62,302 nucleotides of DNA from Alphaproteobacteria bacterium (lineage in GTDB: Bacteria; Pseudomonadota; Alphaproteobacteria; Micropepsales; Micropepsaceae), in the NCBI GenBank assembly GCA_025924715.1, contig JAICHV010000019.1:1-62302 (forward strand), given 5' to 3'. The notes under the pieces are model-generated. The model was not told the DNA's origin and searched no databases. It saw only the letters and a list, made by a program, of their open reading frames with translations. Position numbers and translations under genes: made by a program. The first letter of the stretch is position 1, and each line of letters starts with the position of its first letter. Below, one piece after another: positions 16,462-25,859 of this stretch.

Positions 16462-18258
16462 ATGCACGCCTATCGCACCCATACCTGCGGCCAGCTTCGC
16501 AAAAGCGATGTGGGGCAAACCGTGCGCCTGTCCGGCTGGGTCAATCGCCGGCGCGACCATGGCGGGCTGATCTTCATCGATCTGCGGGACCATTACGGCA
16601 TCACCCAATGCGTGATTGAGCCGGACGCCAAGGCTTTCCCGATCGTCGATGCGGCGCGTTCGGAATGGGTGCTCACCCTGACCGGCAAGATCGTGGCCCG
16701 TACCCCGGACACCGTGAATGCCGATCTGCCCACCGGCGAAATCGAGCTGCGCATCGAAGAGGCCGCCGTCCAGGGCAAGGCCGAGGAATTGCCGCTGCCG
16801 GTGTTCGGCGACATGGATTATCCCGAAGAGACCCGCCTCAAATACCGCTTCCTGGATCTGCGGCGCGAGCGGCTGCACAAGAACATCATGCTGCGCGCCA
16901 ATATCGTGACCTCGCTGCGGCGGCGGATGACGGCGCAGGGCTTCACCGAATTCCAGACCCCCATCCTGACCGCGTCCTCGCCGGAAGGGGCGCGCGATTT
17001 CCTGGTGCCGTCGCGGCGTTATCCGGGGCAGTTCTATGCCCTGCCGCAGGCGCCGCAGCAGTTCAAGCAATTGATCATGGTGGCGGGCTTCGACCGCTAT
17101 TTCCAGATCGCGCCCTGTTTCCGTGACGAGGACGGCCGCGCCGACCGCTCGCCGGGCGAGTTCTACCAGCTCGATCTGGAAATGAGCTTCGTGACGCAAG
17201 ACGATGTCTTCGCCGCGGTCGAGCCGGTGCTGGCGGGGGTGTTCGAGGAATTCGCCGGCGGCAAGACCGTCACCAAGCCGCCATTCGTCCGCATCCCCTA
17301 TGCCGAGACCATGCTCAAATACGGCACCGACAAGCCGGATCTGCGCAATCCGATCGAGATCGTCGATGTCAGCGATATTTTCGGCCGCGCCGAGGTGGAA
17401 TTCAAAGCGTTCAAGAACAAGACCGTGCGTGCCATTCCCGCGCCCGGCGCCGGCGCCCAGCCGCGCAGTTTCTTCGACAAGCTCAACGAATGGGCCCGCG
17501 GCGAGGGTGCGCCGGGCCTGGGCTATGTCGTGTTCGAGCAGGATGGCGCCAATGTCGTCGGCAAGGGCCCCATCGCCAAATTCATTCCCGAAAGCGCGCT
17601 GGCCGATATGGCGAAGGCCGCCAAGATCAAAGCCGGCGACGCCCTGTTCTTTGCCGCCGACAAGCCGGAACGGGCCGCCCAGCTTGCCGGCCTGGCCCGC
17701 ACCCGCATCGGCCGCGAGCTGAATTTGATTCCCGACGGCGAATACAAATTCTGCTGGATCGTCGATTTCCCCATGTATGAGTGGAACGAGGAGGAGAAGA
17801 AGATCGATTTCTCCCACAATCCCTTCTCGATGCCGCAATATGACCGCGAGAAGTTTTTGACGCTATCCTCGGCCGACAAGGACACCATCCTGGGGATGAA
17901 GGCCTATCAATACGACATCGTCTGCAATGGTTATGAATTGTCGTCGGGCGCCATCCGCAACCATGACCCCGATGTGATGCTGAAAGCCTTCGAGATCGCC
18001 GGCTATACCCGCGCGGAAACCGAAGTCAAATTCGCCGGCATGCTCAACGCCTTCCGCCATGGCGCCCCGCCGCATGGCGGCACCGCGCCCGGCATCGACC
18101 GCATCGTGATGTTGCTGGCGGGCGAGGAAAACCTGCGCGAAGTGACCATGTTCCCGATGACCCAATCGGCCCAGGATCTGCTGATGAACGCCCCCAGCGA
18201 CGCGACGCCCAAGCAGCTCAAGGAATTGCACTTGAAGGTCGTGTATCCGGAGAAGTGA
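16462..18258 (+). CDS. aspS: aspartyl-tRNA synthetase
   Basis: A 598-residue class II synthetase. An N-terminal OB anticodon-binding domain (about 1-110, [18 protein letters not shown]) precedes the catalytic core with motif 2 [17 protein letters not shown] and motif 3 [22 protein letters not shown] insertion domain lies at about 290-420. The start at 16462 has GAAGG 8 bases upstream and matches family N-termini. Whether it is discriminating, or also charges tRNA-Asn, cannot be settled here. It is convergent with the DUF488 gene. Confidence 0.96.
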   Translation: MHAYRTHTCGQLRKSDVGQTVRLSGWVNRRRDHGGLIFIDLRDHYGITQCVIEPDAKAFPIVDAARSEWVLTLTGKIVARTPDTVNADLPTGEIELRIEEAAVQGKAEELPLPVFGDMDYPEETRLKYRFLDLRRERLHKNIMLRANIVTSLRRRMTAQGFTEFQTPILTASSPEGARDFLVPSRRYPGQFYALPQAPQQFKQLIMVAGFDRYFQIAPCFRDEDGRADRSPGEFYQLDLEMSFVTQDDVFAAVEPVLAGVFEEFAGGKTVTKPPFVRIPYAETMLKYGTDKPDLRNPIEIVDVSDIFGRAEVEFKAFKNKTVRAIPAPGAGAQPRSFFDKLNEWARGEGAPGLGYVVFEQDGANVVGKGPIAKFIPESALADMAKAAKIKAGDALFFAADKPERAAQLAGLARTRIGRELNLIPDGEYKFCWIVDFPMYEWNEEEKKIDFSHNPFSMPQYDREKFLTLSSADKDTILGMKAYQYDIVCNGYELSSGAIRNHDPDVMLKAFEIAGYTRAETEVKFAGMLNAFRHGAPPHGGTAPGIDRIVMLLAGEENLREVTMFPMTQSAQDLLMNAPSDATPKQLKELHLKVVYPEK

Positions 18259-18271
18259 CGCGCCTGTCTTC

Positions 18272-18619
18272 TTACGGCCGGCCGCGTTTCAGCACCTTGG
18301 CCAGCACCGCGGCATGGTTGATCTTGGGATCGCGGGCGGCATAGACCAAGGTGACCTTGCCTTTGCGGGCGCGCAGCGCGTCCAGGGCGGGATTGTGTCT
18401 GAGTTCCGCGCGATAACGCTTGGCGAATTCGGCGAAACGGGTTTCGCGATGGCCGAACCATTTGCGCAAAGCGGGCGAGGGGGCGACCTCCTTGGCCCAA
18501 TCGTCCAGCGCGGCCTTGCGTTTGGACAGGCCGCGCGGCCATAGCCGATCGACCAGGATGCGGGTGCCGTCTTTGTCGGAAGGGCGCTCATAGGCGCGTT
18601 TGATGGCCACAGATCGCAT
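18272..18619 (-). CDS. DUF488 family protein (YeaO-like)
   Basis: A 115-residue protein matching DUF488. Recognisable blocks are IKRAYERPSDKDGTRILVDR, LWPRGLSK, and KVTLVYAARDPKINHAAVL. The family has no settled biochemical function. It is cytosolic, with no signal or membrane segment. It lies 8 bases downstream of the start of the following exported gene on the same strand and converges on aspS. Confidence 0.8.
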   Translation of the reverse strand: MRSVAIKRAYERPSDKDGTRILVDRLWPRGLSKRKAALDDWAKEVAPSPALRKWFGHRETRFAEFAKRYRAELRHNPALDALRARKGKVTLVYAARDPKINHAAVLAKVLKRGRP

Positions 18620-18626
18620 GGCAGCC

Positions 18627-18929
18627 TCAGCTTGTCGGGATCGAGTCTGACACCGGCAATGGGTTGCTGAAATAAGCCTCGCCGGCGGCTGTCACGGTGA
18701 CGAGATAGGCCATGCCGTTTGCGACCGCGATGAAGAAGAAATTTCCGTCCTGGACATTTTCCAGCCCCACCACCTGGCGTCCGGCTTTTGACACCAGGGC
18801 TTTGGCTTTCGCCAGCTGTTGCGGGGTGTAGGAATTCACGCTGTCGGCGGCGAAAGCCGACGCGGAGCCGGCAACCGTCAGCAAGGCTGCAAACAGGCTC
18901 GCGCGCATGGCCGGTAGGGTCCGCATCAT
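18627..18929 (-). CDS. small exported protein of unknown function
   Basis: A protein of about 100 residues from the paired ATGs at 18929/18926. MRASLFAALLTVAGSASAFA forms a signal peptide. The mature part (about 70 residues) begins DSVNSYTPQQLAKAKALV and ends with a beta-rich stretch GNFFFIAVANGMAYLVTVTA, resembling a PepSY-like half but not assignable. Further upstream starts overlap the atpF stop. It sits between atpF and DUF488 on the same strand, but with a 95-base gap it may have its own promoter. Confidence 0.6.
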   Translation of the reverse strand: MMRTLPAMRASLFAALLTVAGSASAFAADSVNSYTPQQLAKAKALVSKAGRQVVGLENVQDGNFFFIAVANGMAYLVTVTAAGEAYFSNPLPVSDSIPTS

Positions 18930-19024
18930 TTGCACCACCATACCATAAAAATATGTTCGCCGTAAGCCGGCGTTTTCCAGGCGGAAATGTCGGCGTACAG
19001 GGATTGCTTCCGCTATGCGGAAAA

Positions 19025-19522
19025 TCAATTCAGCTTATCGCCGACATGCTTGATGCTGTCGGCGATCAGGGCTCCGGCGCGCTGTTCGTCCAGGCGGGCG
19101 GCGATCAATTTTTGGGCGGCGTTGACGGCTGCGTCGGCCGCCAGGGCGCGGATTTCGGCCATGGCGGCGGCTTCCGCCTGGGCGATCTTGTCCTGGGCGG
19201 CCTGGGCGCGGCGGGCGATCTGGGCGGTGAGAGTGGCGCGGCTCTCCTCGGCAAAGCGCGCGGCCTCGGCGCGGGCTTCGGTGACGATGCCCTGGGCTTC
19301 GGTTTCGGCGCCGGCGGCGCGTTTCTTATATTCCGTCAGCAAGGCAGCGGCTTCTTCGCGCAGGCGCCGGGCTTCGGCCAGTTCGGCCGCGATGCCGGTG
19401 GCGCGCTGATCCAGCATCTTGCCGACCATGCCCGGCACGCCTTTCCACCACAGCAGGGCCATCACCAGGACGAAGCCGACCAGGATCCAGAATTCCGGAT
19501 TGTCGAAGTGGAACATCTCCAT
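19025..19522 (-). CDS. atpF: ATP synthase Fo subunit b
   Basis: A 165-residue b subunit. A single membrane anchor (about 10-27, FWILVGFVLVMALLWWKG) is followed by a long Ala/Glu/Arg-rich coiled coil that forms the peripheral stalk. It begins with a short periplasmic tail MEMFHFDNPE, as is typical of alphaproteobacterial b. It is the last gene of atpI-B-E-F'-F and lies 3 bases after the b' gene. No delta/alpha/gamma/beta/epsilon genes follow, so F1 is encoded elsewhere, as usual in this class. Confidence 0.93.
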   Translation of the reverse strand: MEMFHFDNPEFWILVGFVLVMALLWWKGVPGMVGKMLDQRATGIAAELAEARRLREEAAALLTEYKKRAAGAETEAQGIVTEARAEAARFAEESRATLTAQIARRAQAAQDKIAQAEAAAMAEIRALAADAAVNAAQKLIAARLDEQRAGALIADSIKHVGDKLN

Positions 19523-19525
19523 GGG

Positions 19526-20053
19526 CTAGCCTTTCACCGCTTGCGCCGCTTCGGCCGCCGAGACCGTCTCGCCCGTCAGGCGGGCGACGATAGCGATAGC
19601 GGCTTCTTGCGCCGCCTGGGTCACCGCGCCGCGCGCGGCTTGCCGGGTTTCGGCGATGCGGGCATCGGCGGCGCTCATCGCGGTTTGCGCTTCGGCTTCG
19701 GCCTTGGCCTTTTCGCGGGCGATCTCCGCATTCAGGGTCTGGCGGTTTTCCTCCGCCAGGGCATTGGCGCGGGCCCGCGCCGCGGCCAGGGCGGTCTGAT
19801 AGGCGGCACTTGCACTATCGGCATCGCCCCGCGCCTTTTGTGCTGCTTCGATGTCGCTGTTGATCGCGCCGCGCCGCAGCGAGATGGCACCCTTGATCCT
19901 GGGACCGGAAACCCGCCACAGCACCACGAACAGAAAGCCGAACGTCACCGCCAGCCAGAACAACTGGCTGGGAAAAGTGGTGGTGTCGAACGGTGGAAAG
20001 CCACCCTCTTTTTTGGGGACTTCCGTCGTGGCGGTGGTGACGGGCTCGGCCAT
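19526..20053 (-). CDS. atpF2: ATP synthase Fo subunit b'
   Basis: A 175-residue b' subunit with a soluble N-terminal extension (residues 1-30, rich in Thr/Lys/Pro), one membrane segment (about 31-50, LFWLAVTFGFLFVVLWRV), then a long charged coiled coil. Two different b-type subunits are characteristic of photosynthetic bacteria and Alphaproteobacteria, where b and b' form a heterodimeric stalk. Located between atpE and atpF with 10- and 3-base gaps. Confidence 0.92.
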   Translation of the reverse strand: MAEPVTTATTEVPKKEGGFPPFDTTTFPSQLFWLAVTFGFLFVVLWRVSGPRIKGAISLRRGAINSDIEAAQKARGDADSASAAYQTALAAARARANALAEENRQTLNAEIAREKAKAEAEAQTAMSAADARIAETRQAARGAVTQAAQEAAIAIVARLTGETVSAAEAAQAVKG

Positions 20054-20063
20054 CAGGCTAGTC

Positions 20064-20288
20064 CTACTTGAACAGGATGATCAGCGCGATCACCAAACCG
20101 AACAGGCCGGTGGCTTCGCACAGCGCGAAGCCGAGCAGCAAATTGGTAGTCTGGCTGGCGGCGGCGCCCGGATTGCGCAGGGCGCCCGACAAGTAAGAAC
20201 CGAAGACATTGCCGATGCCGATGCCGGCGCCGACCAGGGCGATACAGGCGATACCGGCGCCGATCATTTGTGCTGCTGCGACTTCCAT
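20064..20288 (-). CDS. atpE: ATP synthase Fo subunit c
   Basis: A 74-residue hairpin of two membrane helices. The polar loop reads ALRNPGAAAS, and the ion-binding carboxylate is the Glu in GFALCEATGLFG at position 58. No Na+-type Gln/Ser signature is obvious, so proton coupling is likely. An ATG at 20288 preceded by AAGGAAAT defines the start. The order a-c-b'-b is standard for the class. Confidence 0.95.
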   Translation of the reverse strand: MEVAAAQMIGAGIACIALVGAGIGIGNVFGSYLSGALRNPGAAASQTTNLLLGFALCEATGLFGLVIALIILFK

Positions 20289-20301
20289 TTCAATTTCCTT
20301 T

Positions 20302-21069
20302 CTAGTGGTGATCGTGGAGATGGAGGGCTTCGTTGAGATAGATGCAAGTGAGGATGGCGAAAACATATGCCTGCAGGCCCGCGACCAGGAACTCCAGCAG
20401 CATGAAGGCGACAATCATAACCAAAGGGCCAACCGACATAACGGACATGATGCCGCCGGCAGCGCCCAGCAGGATGACGAATCCGGCGAAGACCTGCAGC
20501 AGGATGTGACCCGCCAACATGTTGGCGAAGAGACGGACGGAAAGGCTGAGCGGTCGCGTGAAGAAGGAAATGATCTCAATCGGTATCAGCAGGATCAGCA
20601 AGTACCAGGGCGCGTGCGGCACGAACAGTTTCAAGAAACCGAAGCCGTGCTTCATGAAGCCGACTATGATCACCGTAAGGATTACCAGACTGGCGAGGGC
20701 AAAAGTCACCGCGATCTGGCTGGTGACGGTGAAGCTGCCCGGGATCATGCCGAAGAAATTGCAGAACAGCACGAAGATGAAGAGCGAAAACACGAAGGGG
20801 AAGAAGCGCAGTCCGTCTTCGCCGGTCGCCGAATGGATCATGTTGGCGACGAATTCATAGGACATTTCGGCCATCGACTGACCGCGTGTCGGCACCAGCC
20901 GTCCCGGTTTGACCGCCAGGGTGAGGAACAGGGCCGCGGCGATGGTGACGATCACCATCAGCAGCGCCTGATTGGTGAAATAGACCGGATGGCCGGCGAT
21001 CTGGAACAGTGGATGTTCCAGTCCCAGTGCCGGTTTTACCTCGAACTGTTCCATGGGATTCATCGCCAC
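20302..21069 (-). CDS. atpB: ATP synthase Fo subunit a
   Basis: A 255-residue polytopic membrane protein with five or six helices. The essential Arg is in PLSLSVRLFANMLAGH near residue 186, followed by the conserved VFAGFVILL and the C-terminal LLEFLVAGLQAYVFAILTCIYL. With the c-ring it forms the proton channel. The predicted start is GTG at 21069 (GGAG 9 bases before); an ATG two codons later is an alternative. It lies 3 bases after atpI. Confidence 0.93.
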   Translation of the reverse strand: MAMNPMEQFEVKPALGLEHPLFQIAGHPVYFTNQALLMVIVTIAAALFLTLAVKPGRLVPTRGQSMAEMSYEFVANMIHSATGEDGLRFFPFVFSLFIFVLFCNFFGMIPGSFTVTSQIAVTFALASLVILTVIIVGFMKHGFGFLKLFVPHAPWYLLILLIPIEIISFFTRPLSLSVRLFANMLAGHILLQVFAGFVILLGAAGGIMSVMSVGPLVMIVAFMLLEFLVAGLQAYVFAILTCIYLNEALHLHDHH

Positions 21070-21072
21070 GGA

Positions 21073-21393
21073 CTATTTCTCCTTGTTCGCCGACATGTCG
21101 GCGTTAATCTCACTGGCCGCGCGCACCACATTGCGAATTCCCGCGGCCGCGCCCAGCACAAAAAACACCACCAAAAAAAACGGGCGCGTATGATACCCGA
21201 ACCGGCCGAACAGCCAGTCGATCCCCCATCCCAGGCCGCCTCCCACCACCAGCGCGACGACCAATTCGGTCGCGAAGCGTCCTGCGATGCCCAACTGAGT
21301 CTGCGGCGGGCCTTTCTTGGCTGCCGCGTGCTTTCGCTGGACTTCGTCGAGCCGCCGGCCAAGGTCCTTCATGCGGTCGGGATCGGGAGCCAT
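21073..21393 (-). CDS. atpI: AtpI/AtpZ-type ATP synthase assembly protein
   Basis: A 106-residue protein with two membrane helices: about 40-64 (RFATELVVALVVGGGLGWGI) and about 73-94 (RPFFLVVFFVLGAAAG), preceded by a charged cytosolic helix. AtpI-type proteins help assemble the c-ring. I start it at the ATG at 21393; an in-frame ATG 11 codons earlier is possible. It heads the operon, about 60 bases downstream of the predicted transcription start. Confidence 0.85.
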   Translation of the reverse strand: MAPDPDRMKDLGRRLDEVQRKHAAAKKGPPQTQLGIAGRFATELVVALVVGGGLGWGIDWLFGRFGYHTRPFFLVVFFVLGAAAGIRNVVRAASEINADMSANKEK

Positions 21394-21460
21394 GATTGCT
21401 CGCTCAAATGCCGAAAATGCTGACAAACCAGGCCTTCACGGCGCGGTTGAAGGCGCGCGG

Positions 21461-21489
21461 ACCATATGGGCGGGCCCCAAGGGTGTCAA
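21461..21489 (-). promoter_or_regulatory. predicted promoter of the atpIBEF'F operon
   Basis: Read on the minus strand, TTGACA (21484-21489) and TATGGT (21461-21466) are separated by exactly 17 bases. The predicted start near 21454 leaves a 60-base leader before atpI. The -35 is a perfect consensus. No second gene competes for it; smc is convergent with its own upstream region far away. Confidence 0.7.
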
Positions 21490-21620
21490 GAAAGACAGAT
21501 TTCGGGTAAGTTATTGATTTTATGGATGGAATTAGCGCCGCACATTATGTCGCGCGAAGTTTCAATCGCACGCGAGAATAGGCTGCCAGAATCTCCCCCA
21601 AGCCGCCATCGGCGGAAGGT

Positions 21621-24600
21621 CTATTCCGCAGCGACCTTTTCCGCTTCCGCCAGGGTCACCGACACCAACTGGCTGACGCCGCGCTCCGCCATCGTGACGC
21701 CGAACAGCCGGTCCATGCGGGACATGGTCAGGGCGTGATGGGTGATCACCAGGAAGCGGGTGCCTGAGAGCTCGGTCATCTGGTCCAGCATCTTGCAGAA
21801 GCGTTCGACATTGGCGTCGTCCAGCGGGGCGTCCACTTCGTCCAGCACGCAGACCGGCGCGGGATTGACCAGGAACACGGCGAAGATCAGCGCCATGGCG
21901 GTCAGCGCCTGTTCGCCGCCCGAAAGCAGCGCCAGGGATTGCAGGCGTTTGCCCGGCGGGCGGGCGAAGATTTCCAGCCCGGCTTCCAGGGGATCATCGG
22001 ATTCGGTGAAAGTGAGCTTGGCTTCGCCGCCTTCGAACAGCTTGGTGAACAGCTCCTGGAAATTCTTGTTCACTTTTTCGAAGGAGGCCAGCAGCCGCTC
22101 GCGCCCCTCTTTGTTCAAGCTTTGGATGCCCCGCCGCAAGCGTTCGATCGCGCCGGTGAGATCGTCGCGGTCGGCGGTGAGGGTGGCGAGGCGGGTTTCC
22201 TGTTCGGTGGCTTCCTCGTCGGCGCGCAGATTGACGCCGCCCAGTTGCTCGCGTTCCTGCTTCAATCGCTCGACGCGTTTTTCGGCCTGGTCCAGCGGCG
22301 GCAATTCCTGGCCTTCTTCGATCTCGGCCCGGGCGATGAGGTCTTCGGGTCCGGCTTCCAATTCGTCGCGGATGCGGGTGCGCAATTCCTCGATGCGGGC
22401 GGCGGCGCCTTCGGCATGGGCCTGGGCTGCCGCGCGTTCCTCGCGCGCCGCGGCCAAGGCGGCATCGGCGGACTTGGCGTGCTTGTCGGCTTCGGCCAGC
22501 GCGGCCTCCGCCAGCATGCGCGCGTCGGCCGCGTCGTTGCGCGCGGTTTCGGCCAGCGAAATCGCATCCAGCAAGGCGCTGCGCTTTTGCGCCATGCCGG
22601 CGGGAATGGCTTCGGCGGCGGCCAGCTCGCCGCCGAGTTCTTCCTGGCGGCGGGACAGTTCGGCGATTTGGCCGGCGGCGGCGGTGCGCCGCGCGCTCCA
22701 GCGCTGCATGTCTTCGGCGATGGCGGCCAGGCGCTGCCGGCGGGCTTCGCCTTCGCGCCTCAGACCTTCCAAACCGGCGCGCGCTTCGCTGCTGGCGGCG
22801 CGGGCTTCGGCGGTCCGGTTGCGGGTGTCGGCGGCTTGCTGGATCAGAAGGGCGCCGTCGCCGAGCTCGGCAAGCGCCTGTTCATGCTGGCGCAGCGAGT
22901 CTTCCGCCGCGGCCACCGATTGTTCGAGCCGGCGGATTTCCGATTCCAGATTGGCAAGCTGCGAAGCCCGTTCGGCGGCGGCGCGGGCGGCGCGCGTCGC
23001 TTCGTCCTGGGCGGCGATCAATTCGCGTTCGCTGCTGGAAAGACCTTCCTCGGCGGCGCGATAGGCGGCGCGGGCGGCTTCGGCGGCATCCTTGGCGGCG
23101 GCGAATTGCGCAAAACGTTGGGCACGGATTTCGCGCGCCTGGGCCTGTTCCTGTTCCAAGTCCTTCAGGCGATTGCGCTGCGCCAGGCGCAAGGCCGCCG
23201 GCGAGGGCGCGTCGGCCGAGGCGGCATAGCCGTCCCAGCGCCACAAATCGCCGCGCGCCGTCACCAGGCGCTGGCCGGGCTTTAAATCTTTTTGCAGGCT
23301 TGCGCCCTGGTCGGGAAAAACCAGACCGGTCATCGACAGCCGCCGGGCCAAGGCGGGGGGCGCGGTGACGAACTGGGTCAGAGGCTTGCTGCCGGCGGGC
23401 AGGCCGGGATGTTCGAACGCGGCGCCGTCCAGGGAATCCAGATTGCGCCAATGATGCGGTGAGGCTTCGTCCAGCGGCGCGCGCAGATCATCGCCCAGCG
23501 CGGCCGCAAGCGCCGCTTCATAGCCCGGCTGCACCATCACTGCATCGATCAGCGGCGGGAACAGGCCTTCGCCTTCGGGATGCAACAATTCGCCCAGCGC
23601 CTTCACTTCGCCGGACAGGCGATGGACTTCGCGTTCGGCTGCTTCCAACGGTTCGCGCGCCATGGCCTCGGCGGCTTCGGCGGCGGCAAATTTCTCGCGC
23701 GCTTCGAGGGCGGCGGCGCGGGCGCCGGTGGAGGCGGAGCGGGCCTGTTCGGTCTTGCTGTCGGCGGCGCTGACATCGGGCGCGGCGCGGGCGCCTTCCA
23801 AGGCAGCGTCCAGCCGCCGGCGCGCTTCGTCCAATTGGGCTTGGCTGGTCTTGGACAGCGCAGAGGCCAGTTCGCGGCCGCGTTCATGGCTGGCCTTGCC
23901 GGCATTCCAATCCGCCAGTTCCGCGGTGAGCTTTTCCAGCAGCCGTTCGGTCTCGGAGAGTTTTTCGGCCAGTTCGGCGGCCTGGCTTTGCGCCAGCGCG
24001 ATTTCTTCGGCGGAGCGCGCATTGGCCCCCTCCAACGTCTCGCCTTCTTCGCCCAAGGCTTCGAGCGCGGCTTGCGCGTCGCGGTCCAGTTCCTGCTCGC
24101 GGGTGATATCGGCGGCGCCTTGCGCGATCAATTGACGGATGCGCTGGGCGGCTTCGCGGGCGCGGGTTTCCTCGGCATCCAATTGCTCGCGCTGCACCAC
24201 CAGGCGATGATGGGCGGCGGATTTCTCCGCTTCGTCCTGGCGCAGCGGCGGCAGCACCGCGGCAGCGTCGCTTTGCACCGTGGAGGCCTTGGCGGCGGTT
24301 TCGGTCGCGGCGGCCACGGCGGCGGCGGCTTTGGCCAATTCGGCGGATGCCGCGGCGGCGCGCGCCTCGGCCGCGGTCCAGCGCAGATAATGCGCCAGGG
24401 CTTCGGCTTTGCGGATATGGCCGGAGAGATTTTTGTAGCGCGTGGCCTGACGGGCCTGGCGCTTGAGGCTGGCGAGCTGGGTCTCCACTTCGCCGATCAC
24501 GTCCTGCAGCCGCGCCAGATTGGTTTCGGCGGCCCGCAGGCGCAGTTCGGCTTCATGGCGGCGCTGGTGCAACCCGCCAATGCCGGCGGCTTCTTCCAGG

Positions 24601-25088
24601 ATGGCGCGCCGCGCCAGGGGCTTTTGCGAGATCAGAAGACCGATCTGCCCCTGCCGCACAAAAGCGGTCGAGCCGGCGCCGGACGAGGCATCGGCAAAGA
24701 ATATCTGCACATCGCGCTGGCGCACGTCGCGGCCATTGATGCGATAGACGCTGCCGGCCTCACGCTCGATCCGGCGCGAGACTTCGATGGTGTCGTATTC
24801 CTGATAGGGCCCGGCCAGCTTGCGGTCGCTGTTGTCAATGAACAAGGTTACTTCCGCGACATTGCGAGCCGGACGCCCGGCGCTGCCCGAAAAAATCACA
24901 TCGTCCATTTCGCTGCCGCGCACCGAAGAGGGACGGGTCTCGCCCATCACCCAGCGCATGGCGTCGAACAGATTCGACTTGCCGCAGCCATTCGGGCCGA
25001 TCACGGCGGTCAGGCCGCTTTCGATGAACATCTCCGTCGGTTCGACGAAGCTCTTGAAACCGGAAAGTCTGAGACGGGTGAATTTCAA
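21621..25088 (-). CDS. smc: chromosome segregation protein Smc
   Basis: A 1155-residue SMC ATPase. Walker A GPNGCGKSN is at about 32-40, the hinge around 510-640 (PPLIDAVMVQPGYEAALAAA, with Gly-rich turns), ABC signature LSGGEQAL near 1055, and Walker B VCVLDEVDAPLDD near 1080. Two long Ala/Glu/Arg coiled coils separate these domains. It binds ScpA/ScpB (genes at 10135-11673) to organise the chromosome. It follows two DsbA-type genes, 12 bases after the nearer; the next downstream gene converges at 21073. Confidence 0.96.
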   Translation of the reverse strand: MKFTRLRLSGFKSFVEPTEMFIESGLTAVIGPNGCGKSNLFDAMRWVMGETRPSSVRGSEMDDVIFSGSAGRPARNVAEVTLFIDNSDRKLAGPYQEYDTIEVSRRIEREAGSVYRINGRDVRQRDVQIFFADASSGAGSTAFVRQGQIGLLISQKPLARRAILEEAAGIGGLHQRRHEAELRLRAAETNLARLQDVIGEVETQLASLKRQARQATRYKNLSGHIRKAEALAHYLRWTAAEARAAAASAELAKAAAAVAAATETAAKASTVQSDAAAVLPPLRQDEAEKSAAHHRLVVQREQLDAEETRAREAAQRIRQLIAQGAADITREQELDRDAQAALEALGEEGETLEGANARSAEEIALAQSQAAELAEKLSETERLLEKLTAELADWNAGKASHERGRELASALSKTSQAQLDEARRRLDAALEGARAAPDVSAADSKTEQARSASTGARAAALEAREKFAAAEAAEAMAREPLEAAEREVHRLSGEVKALGELLHPEGEGLFPPLIDAVMVQPGYEAALAAALGDDLRAPLDEASPHHWRNLDSLDGAAFEHPGLPAGSKPLTQFVTAPPALARRLSMTGLVFPDQGASLQKDLKPGQRLVTARGDLWRWDGYAASADAPSPAALRLAQRNRLKDLEQEQAQAREIRAQRFAQFAAAKDAAEAARAAYRAAEEGLSSSERELIAAQDEATRAARAAAERASQLANLESEIRRLEQSVAAAEDSLRQHEQALAELGDGALLIQQAADTRNRTAEARAASSEARAGLEGLRREGEARRQRLAAIAEDMQRWSARRTAAAGQIAELSRRQEELGGELAAAEAIPAGMAQKRSALLDAISLAETARNDAADARMLAEAALAEADKHAKSADAALAAAREERAAAQAHAEGAAARIEELRTRIRDELEAGPEDLIARAEIEEGQELPPLDQAEKRVERLKQEREQLGGVNLRADEEATEQETRLATLTADRDDLTGAIERLRRGIQSLNKEGRERLLASFEKVNKNFQELFTKLFEGGEAKLTFTESDDPLEAGLEIFARPPGKRLQSLALLSGGEQALTAMALIFAVFLVNPAPVCVLDEVDAPLDDANVERFCKMLDQMTELSGTRFLVITHHALTMSRMDRLFGVTMAERGVSQLVSVTLAEAEKVAAE

Positions 25089-25100
25089 CGGGAAAGCCCT

Positions 25101-25772
25101 TTACTTTTTCTTGGCCAGTTCGGCGTCCAGCGACTTGGACAATTCGTCATAACTGAAGAAACGCGACCCCAGCGTGACCCCGTCGAGCACCAGGGTCGGA
25201 GTGCCGGCGATGTGGTATTTGGCGTCCCCGTCCGCCGCGACGGTATTGATGATCTTGTCCTCGTCAGGATTGTTCATGCATTTGTCGATCTGGTCCGCGC
25301 TCATGCCGGCGATTCGTCCGACCTTGATCAATCCCCCATGAACATCGGTCACGCCATTCTCGACGTCCCATAGAGGCTGATTCCGGAACAGCAGGTCAAT
25401 GAAGCCCAGATACTTATCCGCAGGCAGGCAGCGGGCGATTTTTTCCGCCGTCCCGTCATCGGCGCGAATGGGAAAGACCCGGAAGACGTAATAGACCTTG
25501 CCGGTATCGACATAGTTCTGTTTGAACTGGGGAAAGGTCTGGGCGTTGAAGGCGGCGCAGACCGGGCAGCTCGGCGCCGCATATTCGATCAGCACCACCT
25601 TGGCCTTGGGATTGCCCAGGGTGCGGTCATGGGCGGTCAGCACATAACCCGCGCCGCTGCTGGACGGGGCGGCGAGGTTCGGCGCGTCGGGGGCGAGCAG
25701 GTACCAGGCTGCGACTCCGCCGGCCACCAGCACGAGCAGGGCGAAGACGGTCCAAAGGGCTTTGCGCGACAC
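25101..25772 (-). CDS. membrane-anchored DsbA-like thiol oxidoreductase (copy nearer smc)
   Basis: A 223-residue thioredoxin-fold protein with a single N-terminal membrane or signal-anchor segment (LWTVFALLVLVAGGVAAWYLL). The redox motif is CPVC in APSCPVCAAF, and the cis-Pro loop is AGTPTLVLDG. It should oxidise or isomerise disulfides in the periplasm. I start it at the GTG at 25772 (GGAG 9 bases upstream) rather than the ATG at 25829, whose N-terminal extension is hydrophilic. It is about half identical by eye to the next gene, a tandem duplication. Confidence 0.85.
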   Translation of the reverse strand: MSRKALWTVFALLVLVAGGVAAWYLLAPDAPNLAAPSSSGAGYVLTAHDRTLGNPKAKVVLIEYAAPSCPVCAAFNAQTFPQFKQNYVDTGKVYYVFRVFPIRADDGTAEKIARCLPADKYLGFIDLLFRNQPLWDVENGVTDVHGGLIKVGRIAGMSADQIDKCMNNPDEDKIINTVAADGDAKYHIAGTPTLVLDGVTLGSRFFSYDELSKSLDAELAKKK

Positions 25773-25859
25773 GGGTGATTCTCCGCCGGTTTCGCCGCGG
25801 TTGTGACAGAGATCGAGCCCCAAGTTCAATGGTTTAGGCGACGAACCTGTGGACGCGTC

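Noticed and set aside
23580..25373. 597-codon open frame opposite smc
   Set aside because: Antisense to a long GC-rich coiled-coil gene; lacks ribosome site and domain, and follows the third-position bias of smc.
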